Assembly (NCBI RefSeq): GCF_003601925.1
Contig: NZ_QZWH01000062.1
Span: 1 to 33,284, forward strand
Source of the DNA: Buttiauxella izardii
Lineage (GTDB): Bacteria; Pseudomonadota; Gammaproteobacteria; Enterobacterales; Enterobacteriaceae
Direction: 5' to 3'
DNA: 33,284 bases
Every line of letters begins with the position of its first letter. Within the stretch, counting starts at the first letter, position 1. Positions 8,650-17,956 of the stretch are shown here, piece after piece. A program made the position numbers and the translations under genes. The notes under the pieces are model-generated. The model made no database searches. It saw only the letters and a program-made list of their open reading frames with translations, and had not been told where the DNA came from.

Positions 8650-8763
8650 TTTTTTGCTGTTCAGTTCAGCAATTAATTAATTCTGGTGATGATTTGTGTC
8701 ACGAAATTGGGATTCGTCACGCTTTGATGGCCTGACAGAAGGTGAAAATTTACTGCGCAAAAT

Positions 8764-8792
8764 TTGTCTCGCTTATGCGTTGCGGGTAGACT
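8764..8792 (+). promoter_or_regulatory. Possible epmA promoter
   Basis: TTGTCT (8764-8769) and TAGACT (8787-8792) each match four of six consensus bases and are separated by exactly 17 bp, about 32 bases ahead of the epmA start. The match is modest and other promoters in the frdA-epmA gap are possible. Confidence 0.3.
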
Positions 8793-8824
8793 TCTCGGCC
8801 TTGTATGAATACGGAGACTCCACC

Positions 8825-9802
8825 ATGAGCGAAACGGCCACCTGGCAGCCGAGCGCATCCATCCCCAACCTGTTGAAACGCGCCGCGATCATGACGGTTA
8901 TTCGGCGCTTTTTTGCCGACCGCGGTGTACTGGAGGTGGAAACCCCCTGCATGAGCCAGGCGACGGTAACGGACATTAATCTGTTCCCGTTTGAGACCCG
9001 TTTTGTTGGCCCAGGCCACGCTCAGGGCGTCAATTTGTACCTGATGACCAGCCCGGAATACCACATGAAACGCCTGCTGGCGGCGGGCATCGGCCCGGTA
9101 TTCCAGCTGTGCCGCAGCTTCCGTAATGAAGAAATGGGGCGCCACCATAATCCAGAATTCACCATGCTGGAGTGGTATCGCCCTTGCTACGATATGTATC
9201 GTCTGATGAATGAAGTTGATGATTTGCTGCAACAGGTTCTGGAAACCGATGCCGCAGAAACGCTCTCTTATCAGCAAGCTTTCCAACGCCACCTGGAAAT
9301 TGACCCGCTTTCTGCGGACAAAAACCAGTTGCGTGAAGTGGCGAAAAAACTCGATTTAAGCAACATTGCCGATCAAGAAGAAGACCGCGATACCTTGCTG
9401 CAACTGCTTTTCAGCATGGGTGTCGAGCCGCATATCGGTAAAGAAAAACCGACGTTTGTGTACCACTTCCCGGCAAGCCAGGCGGCCCTGGCGCAAATCA
9501 GTACCGAAGACCATCGTGTCGCCGAGCGCTTCGAGGTGTATTTCCGAGGTATTGAGCTGGCGAATGGTTTCCACGAACTGACTGATGCGCGTGAACAGCA
9601 GCAGCGTTTCGAACAGGAGAACCGCAAACGTGCCGCTCGCGGTTTGCCGCAGCAGCCGATTGACGTGAATTTGCTGGAAGCATTGAAAGCCGGTTTACCG
9701 GATTGTTCCGGCGTGGCGTTAGGTGTGGATCGTTTGATTATGTTGGCATTGAAGGCCGAGAGCCTGGCCGATGTGTTGGCGTTCCCGGTGGATAGGGCTT
9801 AA
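8825..9802 (+). CDS. epmA: EF-P (R)-beta-lysine ligase EpmA
   Basis: EpmA (PoxA/GenX/YjeA) is a truncated class II lysyl-tRNA synthetase paralog that adenylates (R)-beta-lysine and transfers it to Lys34 of EF-P. The 325-residue protein contains only a synthetase catalytic core with no anticodon-binding domain. Class II motif 2 is seen in [20 protein letters not shown] and motif 3 in [12 protein letters not shown]. The ATG at 8825 follows GGAGACTCCACC and gives the exact E. coli length. A GTG at 8696 would add 43 non-conserved residues and is rejected. The gene is convergent with mscM and lies about 7.7 kb from its substrate gene efp. Confidence 0.97.
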   Translation: MSETATWQPSASIPNLLKRAAIMTVIRRFFADRGVLEVETPCMSQATVTDINLFPFETRFVGPGHAQGVNLYLMTSPEYHMKRLLAAGIGPVFQLCRSFRNEEMGRHHNPEFTMLEWYRPCYDMYRLMNEVDDLLQQVLETDAAETLSYQQAFQRHLEIDPLSADKNQLREVAKKLDLSNIADQEEDRDTLLQLLFSMGVEPHIGKEKPTFVYHFPASQAALAQISTEDHRVAERFEVYFRGIELANGFHELTDAREQQQRFEQENRKRAARGLPQQPIDVNLLEALKAGLPDCSGVALGVDRLIMLALKAESLADVLAFPVDRA

Positions 9803-9804
9803 AT

Positions 9805-9894
9805 CCCCTCACCCTCACCCTTGCCCTCTCCCTGAGGGAGAGGGTATTGTCCGGTTTTCTCCTTCTCCTGGGGGAGAAGGCCGGGATGAGGGGA
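9805..9894. repeat. Inverted pair of REP-like palindromes (BIME-like), copies 2 and 3
   Basis: Two units face each other between the convergent genes epmA and mscM. Unit one has the stem CCCTCTCCC (9824-9832)/GGGAGAGGG (9836-9844), preceded by the reverse-complement arm CCCTCACCCT. Unit two has CCTTCTCC (9861-9868)/GGAGAAGG (9873-9880), followed by the arm GGGATGAGGGG. In unit two a C-G pair of the stem is replaced by T-A on both sides, so pairing is kept. The pair probably also ends or protects both transcripts; no separate terminator is visible here. Confidence 0.75.
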
Positions 9895-9900
9895 GTTGGC

Positions 9901-12900
9901 TTACAAACTCCCCGGCGTCCGTCCTGCTTTCCCCGAAGAAGTCACCGTCTTAGCACTACGTTGCCCGCCCAGACTATCCAGACGCATCTGGAATGGTGGG
10001 AATGGCAGTTCGATATCGTGTTCGCGGAAGCCTTGCAGAATCAACTGGTGAATCTCGTGACGCAGCGGCATACGATGGTTCATCTCAGCGGCATAAATTC
10101 GCAACTCAAAGATTTGAATACCCGCCTGTAAATCGACCAGGAAGGCTTCTGGTGCCGGGTTATCAATCACCAGAGAGCAGCGCTCTGCCGCCTGCAACAA
10201 TACCTTTGTCACCTCTTCGCTATTAGCATCTGACGGCGCTGGCACGGTGAGCACCACACGTGTGACCGAATCCGACAGCGACCAGTTGATAAACTGCTCG
10301 GTGATAAACGCTTTGTTCGGCACGATGATCTCTTTACGGTCCCAGTCGCTGATGGTGGTGGCGCGGGTATTGATTTTGGTGACGCTGCCGGTCAAATCGC
10401 GGATGGTCACGGTGTCGCCAATACGAATCGGCTTCTCGAACAGAATGATCAGGCCAGAGATAAAGTTGGCGAAAATCTCCTGCAAACCAAAACCTAACCC
10501 CACACCAAGTGCGGCGACCAGCCACTGCAACTTCGACCACTCAATGCCAATCATCGAGAAGCCAACCAGCGTGCCCACCAGTAGCAGCAGATATTTGGTG
10601 ACGGTAGTGATGGCGTAACCAGTGCCAGGTGCTAAATCCAGATGCTGTAGCAGCGCGAGTTCCAGCAGCGCAGGGAGATTACGCACCAGCTGCATGGTGA
10701 TAATCAGCACCAGAATTGCTATCAAAACTGCGCCGAGCGTAATCGGCTCCAAGCTTTCCACACCTTGCACCGTGGAAGTCACATCCCACAACGTGATGTT
10801 CTCCAGGAAGCCAAAGGCGGAATGGATTTCTGACCACAGCACAATCACCGACAGCAGTGCGATCAGCATCAAAATGGAACGCACCAGGCGCAGAGACTGT
10901 ACGCTGATAGTATCCAGATCGATTTCTGGCTCTTCGATCGTTTCAGCTGAACCTTCGGTGCTATGGCTGTGAGCCGCTTCTTCTTCGCCGCGAGCGCGCT
11001 GGGCGAGGATTTCCGCGCGGCGATGTTTAGCGCGGTCAAACGCCAGGCGACGACGCTGAATCAGCATCCAGCGGCGGAAGATATGATAAACCACCAGTAA
11101 CAAGAACCAGATGGCGACCGAGGTTTCAAGCCTTGCCAGCAGTGCTTGCGCGGTTGCCAGATAACCGACTACGGCAGCTAAAATCGCCAGTAGCGGAGCG
11201 GCCAGCAGCAGGTTCCACAAAATCGTGTTGGCGATGTTTTCACTGTTGCCTTGTTTATCCAGATACAGCGGAATACCGGCGCGTTTCAGGCTTAACGTCA
11301 CCAGAGCCATCGCACCGCAAATCAAAATAAAGCACAGCCGCCCAAGTGAGCCGGAGAACTCCCGGTCACTAAGATTATCGAACATAATCAAAGCCATAAT
11401 CAGCGGCACGATTAGCCCGATGCTCATCAGATAATAACGCATGGCGCGAGCAACACGTTGCGGCGGCCAGCCGAAATGCACGATGAACAAACCGTTTGAA
11501 CGGGCGAACGTCGCGCAAATCATGACTGCCCAAAGCAGTGGAACCGTGGCTGTTACGCCATCACCAATCGCCACCGCGAGCGGATATGGCCAGGCGGCTT
11601 GCAGCCCGAAACCGAGCGTTGCCCACAACACCGGCAAAGGCAATGCCACCAGAATCGACCAGAACACAGTGCGCAGCGTTAAGCTGAAATGATCCTGCGT
11701 CACTTTCCCCACTTTGGCGCTGGAACGTTCCAGGAAAGCGGTAAAGTGGCGGCGTGAACTGATACTGAAACCCACCAAAATTAACGCAGCAAACAGCGGC
11801 AACAGCGTCTCTTTGCTGGTCAGCATCATGACGGTGGCGCTGCCAAGCTGACTAAAGGTGTCCATCGACACCAGGCGGCGTAAATCCTGCACGATTTCAA
11901 CCGGCCAGGCGAAGCCAATCGGGCTGACGTCGGATGTCCAGAACAGGTAGCGGTGCGTGGCTTCGTTCACCTCTTTGAGCGCGTCTTCCAGTTGGCTGTT
12001 TGCTACTTTCAGTTTGGTTAGCTCAAGAATCAGGTTGTCGCCGCCTTGCAGCAGGGAATTGAGCAATTCGCGCTGGGTGCGGAGTTGCGCCTCCAGAATA
12101 CGGTTTTGCTCAGCGGTGAGCGGCTGACCATCGAGTTGACGAATCTGGCGCAGTTGCTGTTGTTTACTGAGTAGATCTTCGTAATGCAGGCGCTGAACAC
12201 GCAACTGGCCGAGTTCGGTATCAAGCTGTTGCGGCTTGGGCATTTCAGGCAAACGTGAAACCTGGGCGCGCAAGGCTTCGCCGAGCACGTTGGACACGCC
12301 AAGCCATTGTGACTGTTCGCGCAGCGTGTTGAGCGCCTGACGCACTTGTAAGGTCTGGCTGCTCGCCTGACGTTGCTGTGAGGCGACTAAATCCATGCGC
12401 TGAGCCTGCTGGTTCAACGCCTGAGAAAGCTGACGGTTGTTTTTAAACTGGTCAACGATATCTGGCGGCAGGTTAGCGCTGCTTTCAGCCAGCAGTTCAG
12501 TGCTTTCCAGCGCTTTTTCTGCTTCGCGCTGGCGCTGGTTGTTCAACTGGTTACGCAGTGCTTGCAGATAGGCATCCAGTTGCGCGCTCTGTTTTTGAGC
12601 CAGTTCTGCGCGCAGACGCGAAAGCTCCTGGCGGTTGCTGGCGGATAGCTGCGCCAGTTCTAATTCGTCGACCAGGGCTTTCAGGCGTGAAGATTCGGCC
12701 TGCAAAGAGAGATTTTGTGCTTGTGATAACGGCGTGCTGGTGGCCGGTTGGGTGCCCATCCGCCGTTCGACTTCGTTCAACTGGCGGCGAGCGTCGGTCT
12801 GTTGCTGCGGCAACTGGCTGAGGGAATCGGTGATTTCTCGGGTGCGTTCTTGTTCCTGTTGCGCCAGGCGGCTTTTATCCAGTAACTGGCTGCTAACTTG

Positions 12901-13239
12901 CAGGATTTCCTGATTTAACGCATCGGTCGACATGCCATCCGGCACTTTCTGCGGCTCGTCGCGCAGAGTGCTTATCTGGCGGCGTAATGTTTCAGAAAGC
13001 TTGGGGAAGTTATCAATAACTTGTTGGTATTGCGTGGCTCGTTCGAGCGAAACTTTGCGCTCATCCAGCGCGTTGAGCGCGGCCTGAAGGGCTTCCACCG
13101 TTTCCGCACTGCCTGGTTTATCTTTTGCGGATTTAGCTTGTTCCAGTTCCTGGGAGATTTGTTTAGCGTCTGGAGCCGTGGCGGCGTACAGCGGTAGGCT
13201 TAGGCACCAGGCCATCAGAAAAGTGAGTATCAGGCGCAC
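9901..13239 (-). CDS. mscM: Miniconductance mechanosensitive channel MscM (YjeP)
   Basis: A large inner-membrane channel of the MscS superfamily (1112 residues) that opens on membrane tension in hypo-osmotic shock. A signal peptide (MRLILTFLMAWCLSLPLYA) precedes a long periplasmic, Gln- and Leu-rich coiled-coil region to about residue 480. A series of membrane helices follows. The MscS core at the C-terminal end has the Gly-rich pore helix (LGVGLGFGLQEIFANFISG, about 910-929), then FEKPIRIGD and the beta domain. Length and layout match E. coli YjeP (about 1107). It is downstream of psd, 60 bases apart, and probably co-transcribed with it. In E. coli psd-mscM is driven by sigma-E and CpxR promoters; I did not identify these here. 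Confidence 0.95.
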   Translation of the reverse strand: MRLILTFLMAWCLSLPLYAATAPDAKQISQELEQAKSAKDKPGSAETVEALQAALNALDERKVSLERATQYQQVIDNFPKLSETLRRQISTLRDEPQKVPDGMSTDALNQEILQVSSQLLDKSRLAQQEQERTREITDSLSQLPQQQTDARRQLNEVERRMGTQPATSTPLSQAQNLSLQAESSRLKALVDELELAQLSASNRQELSRLRAELAQKQSAQLDAYLQALRNQLNNQRQREAEKALESTELLAESSANLPPDIVDQFKNNRQLSQALNQQAQRMDLVASQQRQASSQTLQVRQALNTLREQSQWLGVSNVLGEALRAQVSRLPEMPKPQQLDTELGQLRVQRLHYEDLLSKQQQLRQIRQLDGQPLTAEQNRILEAQLRTQRELLNSLLQGGDNLILELTKLKVANSQLEDALKEVNEATHRYLFWTSDVSPIGFAWPVEIVQDLRRLVSMDTFSQLGSATVMMLTSKETLLPLFAALILVGFSISSRRHFTAFLERSSAKVGKVTQDHFSLTLRTVFWSILVALPLPVLWATLGFGLQAAWPYPLAVAIGDGVTATVPLLWAVMICATFARSNGLFIVHFGWPPQRVARAMRYYLMSIGLIVPLIMALIMFDNLSDREFSGSLGRLCFILICGAMALVTLSLKRAGIPLYLDKQGNSENIANTILWNLLLAAPLLAILAAVVGYLATAQALLARLETSVAIWFLLLVVYHIFRRWMLIQRRRLAFDRAKHRRAEILAQRARGEEEAAHSHSTEGSAETIEEPEIDLDTISVQSLRLVRSILMLIALLSVIVLWSEIHSAFGFLENITLWDVTSTVQGVESLEPITLGAVLIAILVLIITMQLVRNLPALLELALLQHLDLAPGTGYAITTVTKYLLLLVGTLVGFSMIGIEWSKLQWLVAALGVGLGFGLQEIFANFISGLIILFEKPIRIGDTVTIRDLTGSVTKINTRATTISDWDRKEIIVPNKAFITEQFINWSLSDSVTRVVLTVPAPSDANSEEVTKVLLQAAERCSLVIDNPAPEAFLVDLQAGIQIFELRIYAAEMNHRMPLRHEIHQLILQGFREHDIELPFPPFQMRLDSLGGQRSAKTVTSSGKAGRTPGSL

Positions 13240-13260
13240 GTAAATACCTATAGGTGAGTC

Positions 13261-13287
13261 AGCCCTCGCCGCGATGTCGCGAGGGCT
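13261..13287 (-). other. Hairpin in the psd-mscM spacer
   Basis: A perfect 9-bp inverted repeat (AGCCCTCGC/GCGAGGGCT) with a 9-nt loop lies between psd and mscM. No T-run follows on the minus strand, so it is not a typical intrinsic terminator. It may reduce read-through into mscM or mark an RNA-processing point. Confidence 0.4.
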
Positions 13288-13299
13288 GGGTAGGGAGAT

Positions 13300-14247
13300 T
13301 TAAACGTCTGGTTTGGTTTCCTGATCGGCGGCAACTTCTGCTTCAGTAATCTCACTGACAGGCACTTCAGGTTCGCCCATGGGTTCGGTAGAAACGGCCA
13401 GCGGCTCACCAATCTTAGTGACAGACAGGCTTTGCAGTTGCTCGGCCAGGTTTACTTTGCCTGGTGCGAACAAGTTAATCACTGTTGAACCCAGTTTAAA
13501 GCGGCCCATTTCCTGGCCTTTTAACAGCGCAACAGAGCCTTCGCTTTCACCCGCAGGCCACGTCCAGCGCTTGATAACGCCTTCACGCGGAGGCGTGATG
13601 GTGCCAGCCCAGACGGTTTCGATGCTGCCAACAATGGTGGCACCCACCAGAATTTGTGCCATCGGGCCAAACTCGGTATCGAACAGGCAAATAACGCGTT
13701 CGTTACGGGCAAACAGGTTCGGCACGTTTTGCGCTGTTAAATGGTTCACAGAGAACAAATCGCCCGGCACGTAAATCATTTCACGCAAAATACCGTTACA
13801 CGGCATATGTACGCGGTGGTAATCACGCGGTGACAGATATGTGGTCACGAAGCTGCCGTTACGGAACAGGTCGGCCATTAAGTAGTTACCGGCAAGCAGG
13901 GCTTCGAGGCTGTAGTTATGGCCTTTGGCTTGCAGGATTTTGTCTTCTTCGATTGGGCCTAACTGGCTCACCACGCCGTCTGCTGGCATCACCAGCACGT
14001 TTGGATCGGTGTTGATTGGGCGCACATCGTCACGCAGTGGGCGCACGAAGAATTCGTTGAAGGTGCGATAGCTGGCGGTGTCCGGCTTCTGTGCTTCCTT
14101 CATGTCGACTTTGTAGTATTTGACGAACAGGTCGATCACCAGTTTGGTCAACCAGCCCGCTCGTTTGCTTGCACCCCAGCCTGCCAGGCGGGTCAGCCAG
14201 AGTTTAGGCAGGATGTACTGGAGCGAAAGTTTAAAGTTGTCTAACAA
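13300..14247 (-). CDS. psd: Phosphatidylserine decarboxylase proenzyme
   Basis: Converts phosphatidylserine to phosphatidylethanolamine at the inner membrane, the last step for the main membrane phospholipid. The 315-residue proenzyme cuts itself at the LGST motif between G253 and S254. Ser254 becomes the pyruvoyl group of the short alpha chain, and residues 1-253 form the beta chain. The charge-relay histidine is likely in YHRVHMP (about 143-149). The C-terminal tail after about residue 290 is acidic and low in complexity, which accounts for the small length difference from E. coli (322). It is 79 bases downstream of rsgA on the same strand. Confidence 0.97.
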   Translation of the reverse strand: MLDNFKLSLQYILPKLWLTRLAGWGASKRAGWLTKLVIDLFVKYYKVDMKEAQKPDTASYRTFNEFFVRPLRDDVRPINTDPNVLVMPADGVVSQLGPIEEDKILQAKGHNYSLEALLAGNYLMADLFRNGSFVTTYLSPRDYHRVHMPCNGILREMIYVPGDLFSVNHLTAQNVPNLFARNERVICLFDTEFGPMAQILVGATIVGSIETVWAGTITPPREGVIKRWTWPAGESEGSVALLKGQEMGRFKLGSTVINLFAPGKVNLAEQLQSLSVTKIGEPLAVSTEPMGEPEVPVSEITEAEVAADQETKPDV

Positions 14248-14326
14248 GATAGCCTCCTGGCTAATTACCCATGTTAGCGGGCATACACAAAAAGGAGCGC
14301 GATTTTAGCGATGCCCAGCTTAATTG

Positions 14327-15382
14327 TCAGCGGTCAGTATCGGAAAAGGTTTTACGCGATTTTACCTCGGACATGCTTTCCAGTATGCGATGGTAGTTTT
14401 CGAAACGCGATTGGGCGATATCCCCACGCTCAACGGCTTCGCGCAGTGCGCAGCCTGGATCGTTGGTGTGGCTGCAATCACGATATTTACAACGGCCTAA
14501 GTAGTCATGGAATTCAGTGAAGCCATGAGTGACTTGATCCGGTTCTAAGTGCCACAAACCAAATTCGCGCACGCCCGGGGAGTCGATAACATCGCCGCCG
14601 CCTGGGAAGTGGTAAAGGCGTGAAGCCGTCGTGGTGTGCTGGCCTAAACCGGAGTTGTCAGAAACGTCATTCACCAGAATCTGGACTTCTTTAAATCCGA
14701 GAAGGTTGTTCAGCAGGCTGGATTTACCCACACCTGATTGCCCGGCAAAGATACTCACGCGGCCAATCAGCGCTTCTTCCAGTTCTTTCAGACCTTCAAC
14801 TTTGTGGCTGGAGACGAACAGAACGCGATAACCAATCTTGCGATAGATATCCATTTGCTCATTGACGAACTTCAGGCCCGCTTCGTCGAGCAGGTCGGTT
14901 TTGTTCAATACCAGCAACGGTTCTACTTCGAGGGTTTCGCACGCCACCAGATAACGGTCAATAATATTCAGTGACAGCTCGGGCAGAATCGCGGAAACCA
15001 CGATGATCTGGTCAATGTTGGCGGCAATGGGTTTTACGCCGTCGTAAAAATCAGGGCGCGTCAGAACGGTGGTGCGCTCGTGTACCGCATCCACAATGCC
15101 TTTAATGGTGACGCCTGCCGCGGCTTCTTTAGCCGGACGCCAGACCACGTTATCGCCGGTAACTAGCGAACGAATGGTACGACGAATATTGCAGCGGTGA
15201 ATTTCACCACCGGGTGATTCAACATCGGCATGTTGGCCGAAACGGCTGATCACGCGTCCATCGCGTGGTTCACCAAACTGAGAGTCGTCAGGATCGGCTT
15301 TCTCCACAGTCTGTTTAAGCCGACGCTGGTGGTTTGCTGAAACCCGGCGCTGCTGTCCTTTGGAGAGTTTATTTTTGCTCAA
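14327..15382 (-). CDS. rsgA: Small-subunit ribosome biogenesis GTPase RsgA
   Basis: A circularly permuted GTPase that acts late in 30S maturation. Domains in order: basic N-terminal tail, OB fold (about 40-105), GTPase with the G4 motif first (NKTD, 160-163), then G1 (GQSGVGKS, 214-221) and G3 (DSPG, 267-270), and a C-terminal zinc finger (C298, C303, H305, C311). I chose the TTG at 15380-15382, which gives [10 protein letters not shown] after AGGAGCC and a 351-residue protein like E. coli RsgA. An ATG further upstream (15478) would add 32 unrelated residues. The start region is divergent from orn. Confidence 0.95.
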   Translation of the reverse strand: MSKNKLSKGQQRRVSANHQRRLKQTVEKADPDDSQFGEPRDGRVISRFGQHADVESPGGEIHRCNIRRTIRSLVTGDNVVWRPAKEAAAGVTIKGIVDAVHERTTVLTRPDFYDGVKPIAANIDQIIVVSAILPELSLNIIDRYLVACETLEVEPLLVLNKTDLLDEAGLKFVNEQMDIYRKIGYRVLFVSSHKVEGLKELEEALIGRVSIFAGQSGVGKSSLLNNLLGFKEVQILVNDVSDNSGLGQHTTTASRLYHFPGGGDVIDSPGVREFGLWHLEPDQVTHGFTEFHDYLGRCKYRDCSHTNDPGCALREAVERGDIAQSRFENYHRILESMSEVKSRKTFSDTDR

Positions 15383-15495
15383 TCTTACTGGCTCCTGGTC
15401 GCCCGTGGTGGGCAAAACCTCTATGATACACACTATTTTATACGAGTTAACCCATCGACAAGGGTGGGCGACGCACAAGAAGGGTGGAAAATAGC

Positions 15496-16041
15496 ATGAG
15501 TGGAAATGAAAACAATCTGATTTGGATTGATTTAGAAATGACCGGCCTGGACCCCGAGCGGGATCGCATAATTGAAATCGCCACTCTGGTTACTGACGCC
15601 AATTTGAATATCCTCGCCGAAGGGCCAACGATTGCGGTTCATCAGTCTGACGAACAACTGGCGCTGATGGATGACTGGAATGTGCGTACCCATACCGGAA
15701 GTGGTCTGGTTGAGCGCGTTAAGGCAAGCCAGCAGGACGACCGCGCGGCTGAACTGGCAACGATTGAGTTCCTGAAGCAGTGGGTGCCAGCTAATAGTTC
15801 GCCGATTTGTGGTAACAGCATAGGTCAGGATCGCCGTTTCCTGTTTAAGTACATGCCAGAACTGGAAGCTTACTTCCATTATCGTTATCTGGATGTCAGC
15901 ACGCTGAAAGAGTTGGCGCGTCGCTGGAAACCAGAAATCCTGGCTGACTTCAAAAAGCAGGGTACTCACCAGGCGATGGACGATATTCGTGAGTCTGTGG
16001 CAGAACTTGCGTTCTATCGCGAGAATTTTATTAAGCTTTGA
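15496..16041 (+). CDS. orn: Oligoribonuclease
   Basis: An essential 3'-5' exonuclease of the DEDDh family that degrades RNA fragments of two to five nucleotides, including pGpG from cyclic-di-GMP turnover. The 181-residue protein has all five catalytic residues at the expected positions: D12 and E14 (WIDLEMTG), D112, H158 and D163 ([12 protein letters not shown]). The ATG at 15496 gives the E. coli length. A GTG four codons earlier is less likely. It is divergent from rsgA, with about 113 bases between the starts, and is followed by a hairpin before the tRNA genes. Confidence 0.98.
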   Translation: MSGNENNLIWIDLEMTGLDPERDRIIEIATLVTDANLNILAEGPTIAVHQSDEQLALMDDWNVRTHTGSGLVERVKASQQDDRAAELATIEFLKQWVPANSSPICGNSIGQDRRFLFKYMPELEAYFHYRYLDVSTLKELARRWKPEILADFKKQGTHQAMDDIRESVAELAFYRENFIKL

Positions 16042-16051
16042 CAGGCGTTCG

Positions 16052-16072
16052 GGAGGAGCTAAACTCCTCCTT
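16052..16072 (+). terminator. Hairpin after orn, probable terminator
   Basis: A perfect 7-bp stem (GGAGGAG/CTCCTCC) with loop CTAAA starts ten bases after the orn stop. The following tail (TTCGCTGAG) has few T residues, so termination may be partial. Confidence 0.5.
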
Positions 16073-16146
16073 CGCTGAGAAATTAATCATTTTGCCGTTT
16101 AAATCGCCATTCGAACTAATTTTATGAAAAAAACCTTTTGAGGGGC

Positions 16147-16183
16147 TTGCGACTAAAACGATTTCTCGTATAATGCGCCTCCC
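16147..16183 (+). promoter_or_regulatory. Promoter of the tRNA-Gly operon with GC-rich discriminator
   Basis: TTGCGA (16147-16152), a 16-bp spacer and a perfect TATAAT (16169-16174) are followed at once by GCGCCTCCC. That discriminator matches the GCGCCNCC pattern of stable-RNA promoters under stringent (ppGpp/DksA) control. The first mature tRNA begins 42 bases after the -10. Confidence 0.8.
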
Positions 16184-16215
16184 GTACCGATGCAGAATTT
16201 GCAGCGTTACACAGA

Positions 16216-16291
<76 letters not shown>

Positions 16292-16358
16292 AATTTGATT
16301 TAAGCAGTACCACCAAATTCGATGGCTTTTAAGCATCAGCTTGAAAGACGAAGAATAT

Positions 16359-16434
<76 letters not shown>

Positions 16435-16470
16435 AAATTTGATTTGGCTTTTAAAGCCAGCACCACCCAA

Positions 16471-16546
<76 letters not shown>

Positions 16547-16816
16547 AATTCTAATCTTCAGTACAAATTATCCACAACGCTAAGTCGCGTCGGTGGTGGT
16601 TTTTACGTTCCTCATAAACTCTTGTAAACAGACTTATCCACAGCTTCTGTCTATTCACTTAGATCGCTAATTATTTATTAACTTTTACATGATTAATTTA
16701 AATAATTGATTTTGTTGATTTTTTAAATGTTTAGAAGTGTTAACTGGATCGCTTGCAGAATTTATTTTGCTGATGGGATAAGGCTTTCAAAATTTTATTC
16801 ACATCCTGTGGACATG
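16547..16816. promoter_or_regulatory. datA: datA-like DnaA-binding locus
   Basis: This gene-free AT-rich stretch between tRNA-Gly and queG has three full DnaA boxes on the plus strand: TTATCCACA at 16568-16576 and 16634-16642, and TTATTCACA at 16795-16803. A weaker one with two mismatches lies on the minus strand at 16807-16815. Between the second and third boxes is a perfect IHF consensus (TAA-N4-TTGATT, 16699-16711). E. coli datA, which promotes hydrolysis of DnaA-bound ATP with help of IHF, lies in the same place beside the glycine tRNA genes. Sequence motifs are seen directly; function is inferred from synteny. Confidence 0.82.
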
Positions 16817-17956
16817 TTACGCGTCCCGTTTCAGCCCCTTTTCAATGACTCTAACCAGACGTTGCTTTTGCGGTAACTGAACTTCCGTTGCGTTAGCGCT
16901 TCGCTTGCTTAATTGTTGCGCAATCGCCCAATCAATATGCTCATCAAGAAGTGGGTGCTCACCTTTTCGCTGTTGCAGCGCTTCCAGAATCGCTTCATCC
17001 CACGGTGCATTTCCTAATGCGACGGCAATATTTCGCAGCCAGCGTAAATGACCAATGCGGCGAATCGCTGAACCTTCGGTCACGCGCAGGAAATATTCTT
17101 CATTCCACGCAAACAGTGCCACCAGCTCCGGCGCATGCAACTTGCTGCGCGGGCTAAAGTCATCTTCTGTGGTTAGTTGTGAGAAACGGTTCCACGGGCA
17201 AATCAGCTGGCAATCGTCACAGCCGTAAATTCGGTTGCCGATGAGCGGCCTGAATTCTTCCGGGATAGCGCCTTCAAGCTCGATAGTGAGATAGGAAATA
17301 CAACGACGGGCGTCGACCGTGTAGGGTTCGACTATCGCGCCGGTCGGGCAAATAGTCATGCAGGCCACGCAGCGCCCGCACTTTTCCTCAACCGGCTTAT
17401 CAACCGGCAACGGAATATCGACTAATAATTCTCCGAGGAAAAAGAACGATCCCGCTTCTTGATTCAAGATAAGTGAGTGCTTACCTGTCCAACCAAGGCC
17501 CGCTTTCTCAGCCAGTGGGCGCTCAAGAATCGGCGCTGAATCCACAAAAGGTCTAAAATTCAGCGTGGAACAGTGGGACTGGATCATTTCACCCAGTTTT
17601 TTGAGCCGGTTACGCAGCAGTTTGTGGTAATCGCGCCCGAGGGCGTAACGGCTGATATAACCGATTTTGGGATTTTTAAGCGTCGAGGCAAAGGCCGCGT
17701 TTGCCGGGAGATAGTTCATCCGCACGCTAATCACGCGCAGTGTGCCCGGCAGCAATTCGTGTGGGCGCGCGCGCATCATGCCATGACGAGCCATCCAGTC
17801 CATCTCGCCGTGGTATTGTTTATCCAGCCACAACTGGAGCGCAGGTTCACTGGCGGTGAGATCGGTATCGGCAATTCCCACTTGCTGGAAGCCGAGTTCG
17901 ATTCCCCACTGTTTGATATTTTGCGCTAATTGATTGAGATCGAGGGGCTGTGACAT
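16817..17956 (-). CDS. queG: Epoxyqueuosine reductase QueG
   Basis: Catalyses the last step of queuosine synthesis, reduction of epoxyqueuosine in tRNA to queuosine, using cobalamin and two [4Fe-4S] clusters. The 379-residue protein shows the ferredoxin-like cysteines C193, C196, C199, C203 (CGRCVACMTIC) and C219, C246, C249, C253 (CDDCQLICPWN). A HEAT-like C-terminal region (HLRWLRNIAVALGN) follows. The start MSQPLDLNQLAQ gives the E. coli length; a 24-residue extension is rejected. Its ATG and the nnr ATG share two bases on opposite strands. Its 3' end borders the DnaA-box region. Confidence 0.97.
   Translation of the reverse strand: MSQPLDLNQLAQNIKQWGIELGFQQVGIADTDLTASEPALQLWLDKQYHGEMDWMARHGMMRARPHELLPGTLRVISVRMNYLPANAAFASTLKNPKIGYISRYALGRDYHKLLRNRLKKLGEMIQSHCSTLNFRPFVDSAPILERPLAEKAGLGWTGKHSLILNQEAGSFFFLGELLVDIPLPVDKPVEEKCGRCVACMTICPTGAIVEPYTVDARRCISYLTIELEGAIPEEFRPLIGNRIYGCDDCQLICPWNRFSQLTTEDDFSPRSKLHAPELVALFAWNEEYFLRVTEGSAIRRIGHLRWLRNIAVALGNAPWDEAILEALQQRKGEHPLLDEHIDWAIAQQLSKRSANATEVQLPQKQRLVRVIEKGLKRDA

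Larger units (their letters stand above)
8496..8824. promoter_or_regulatory. Divergent frdA-epmA control region
   Basis: These 329 bases without a gene hold the frd promoter (-10 TATAAT on the minus strand, 8608-8613) with an FNR-like half site upstream, a long frd leader, and a possible epmA promoter near 8764-8792. An open frame from GTG 8696 into epmA is only an upstream extension. I see no small gene in this stretch. Confidence 0.75.

Noticed and set aside
8696-8824. GTG-initiated N-terminal extension of epmA by 43 residues.
   Set aside because: The extension is not conserved and has no ribosome binding site. The ATG at 8825 gives the normal family length.
12558-12913. Open frames on the plus strand opposite mscM.
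   Set aside because: They mirror the codon pattern of a real long gene on the other strand and show no ribosome binding sites or recognisable domains.
16547-16816. DnaA boxes with AT-rich DNA as a possible replication origin.
   Set aside because: The gene neighbourhood is that of datA, far from the gidA/mioC context of oriC, and there is no array of DnaA boxes with 13-mer repeats.
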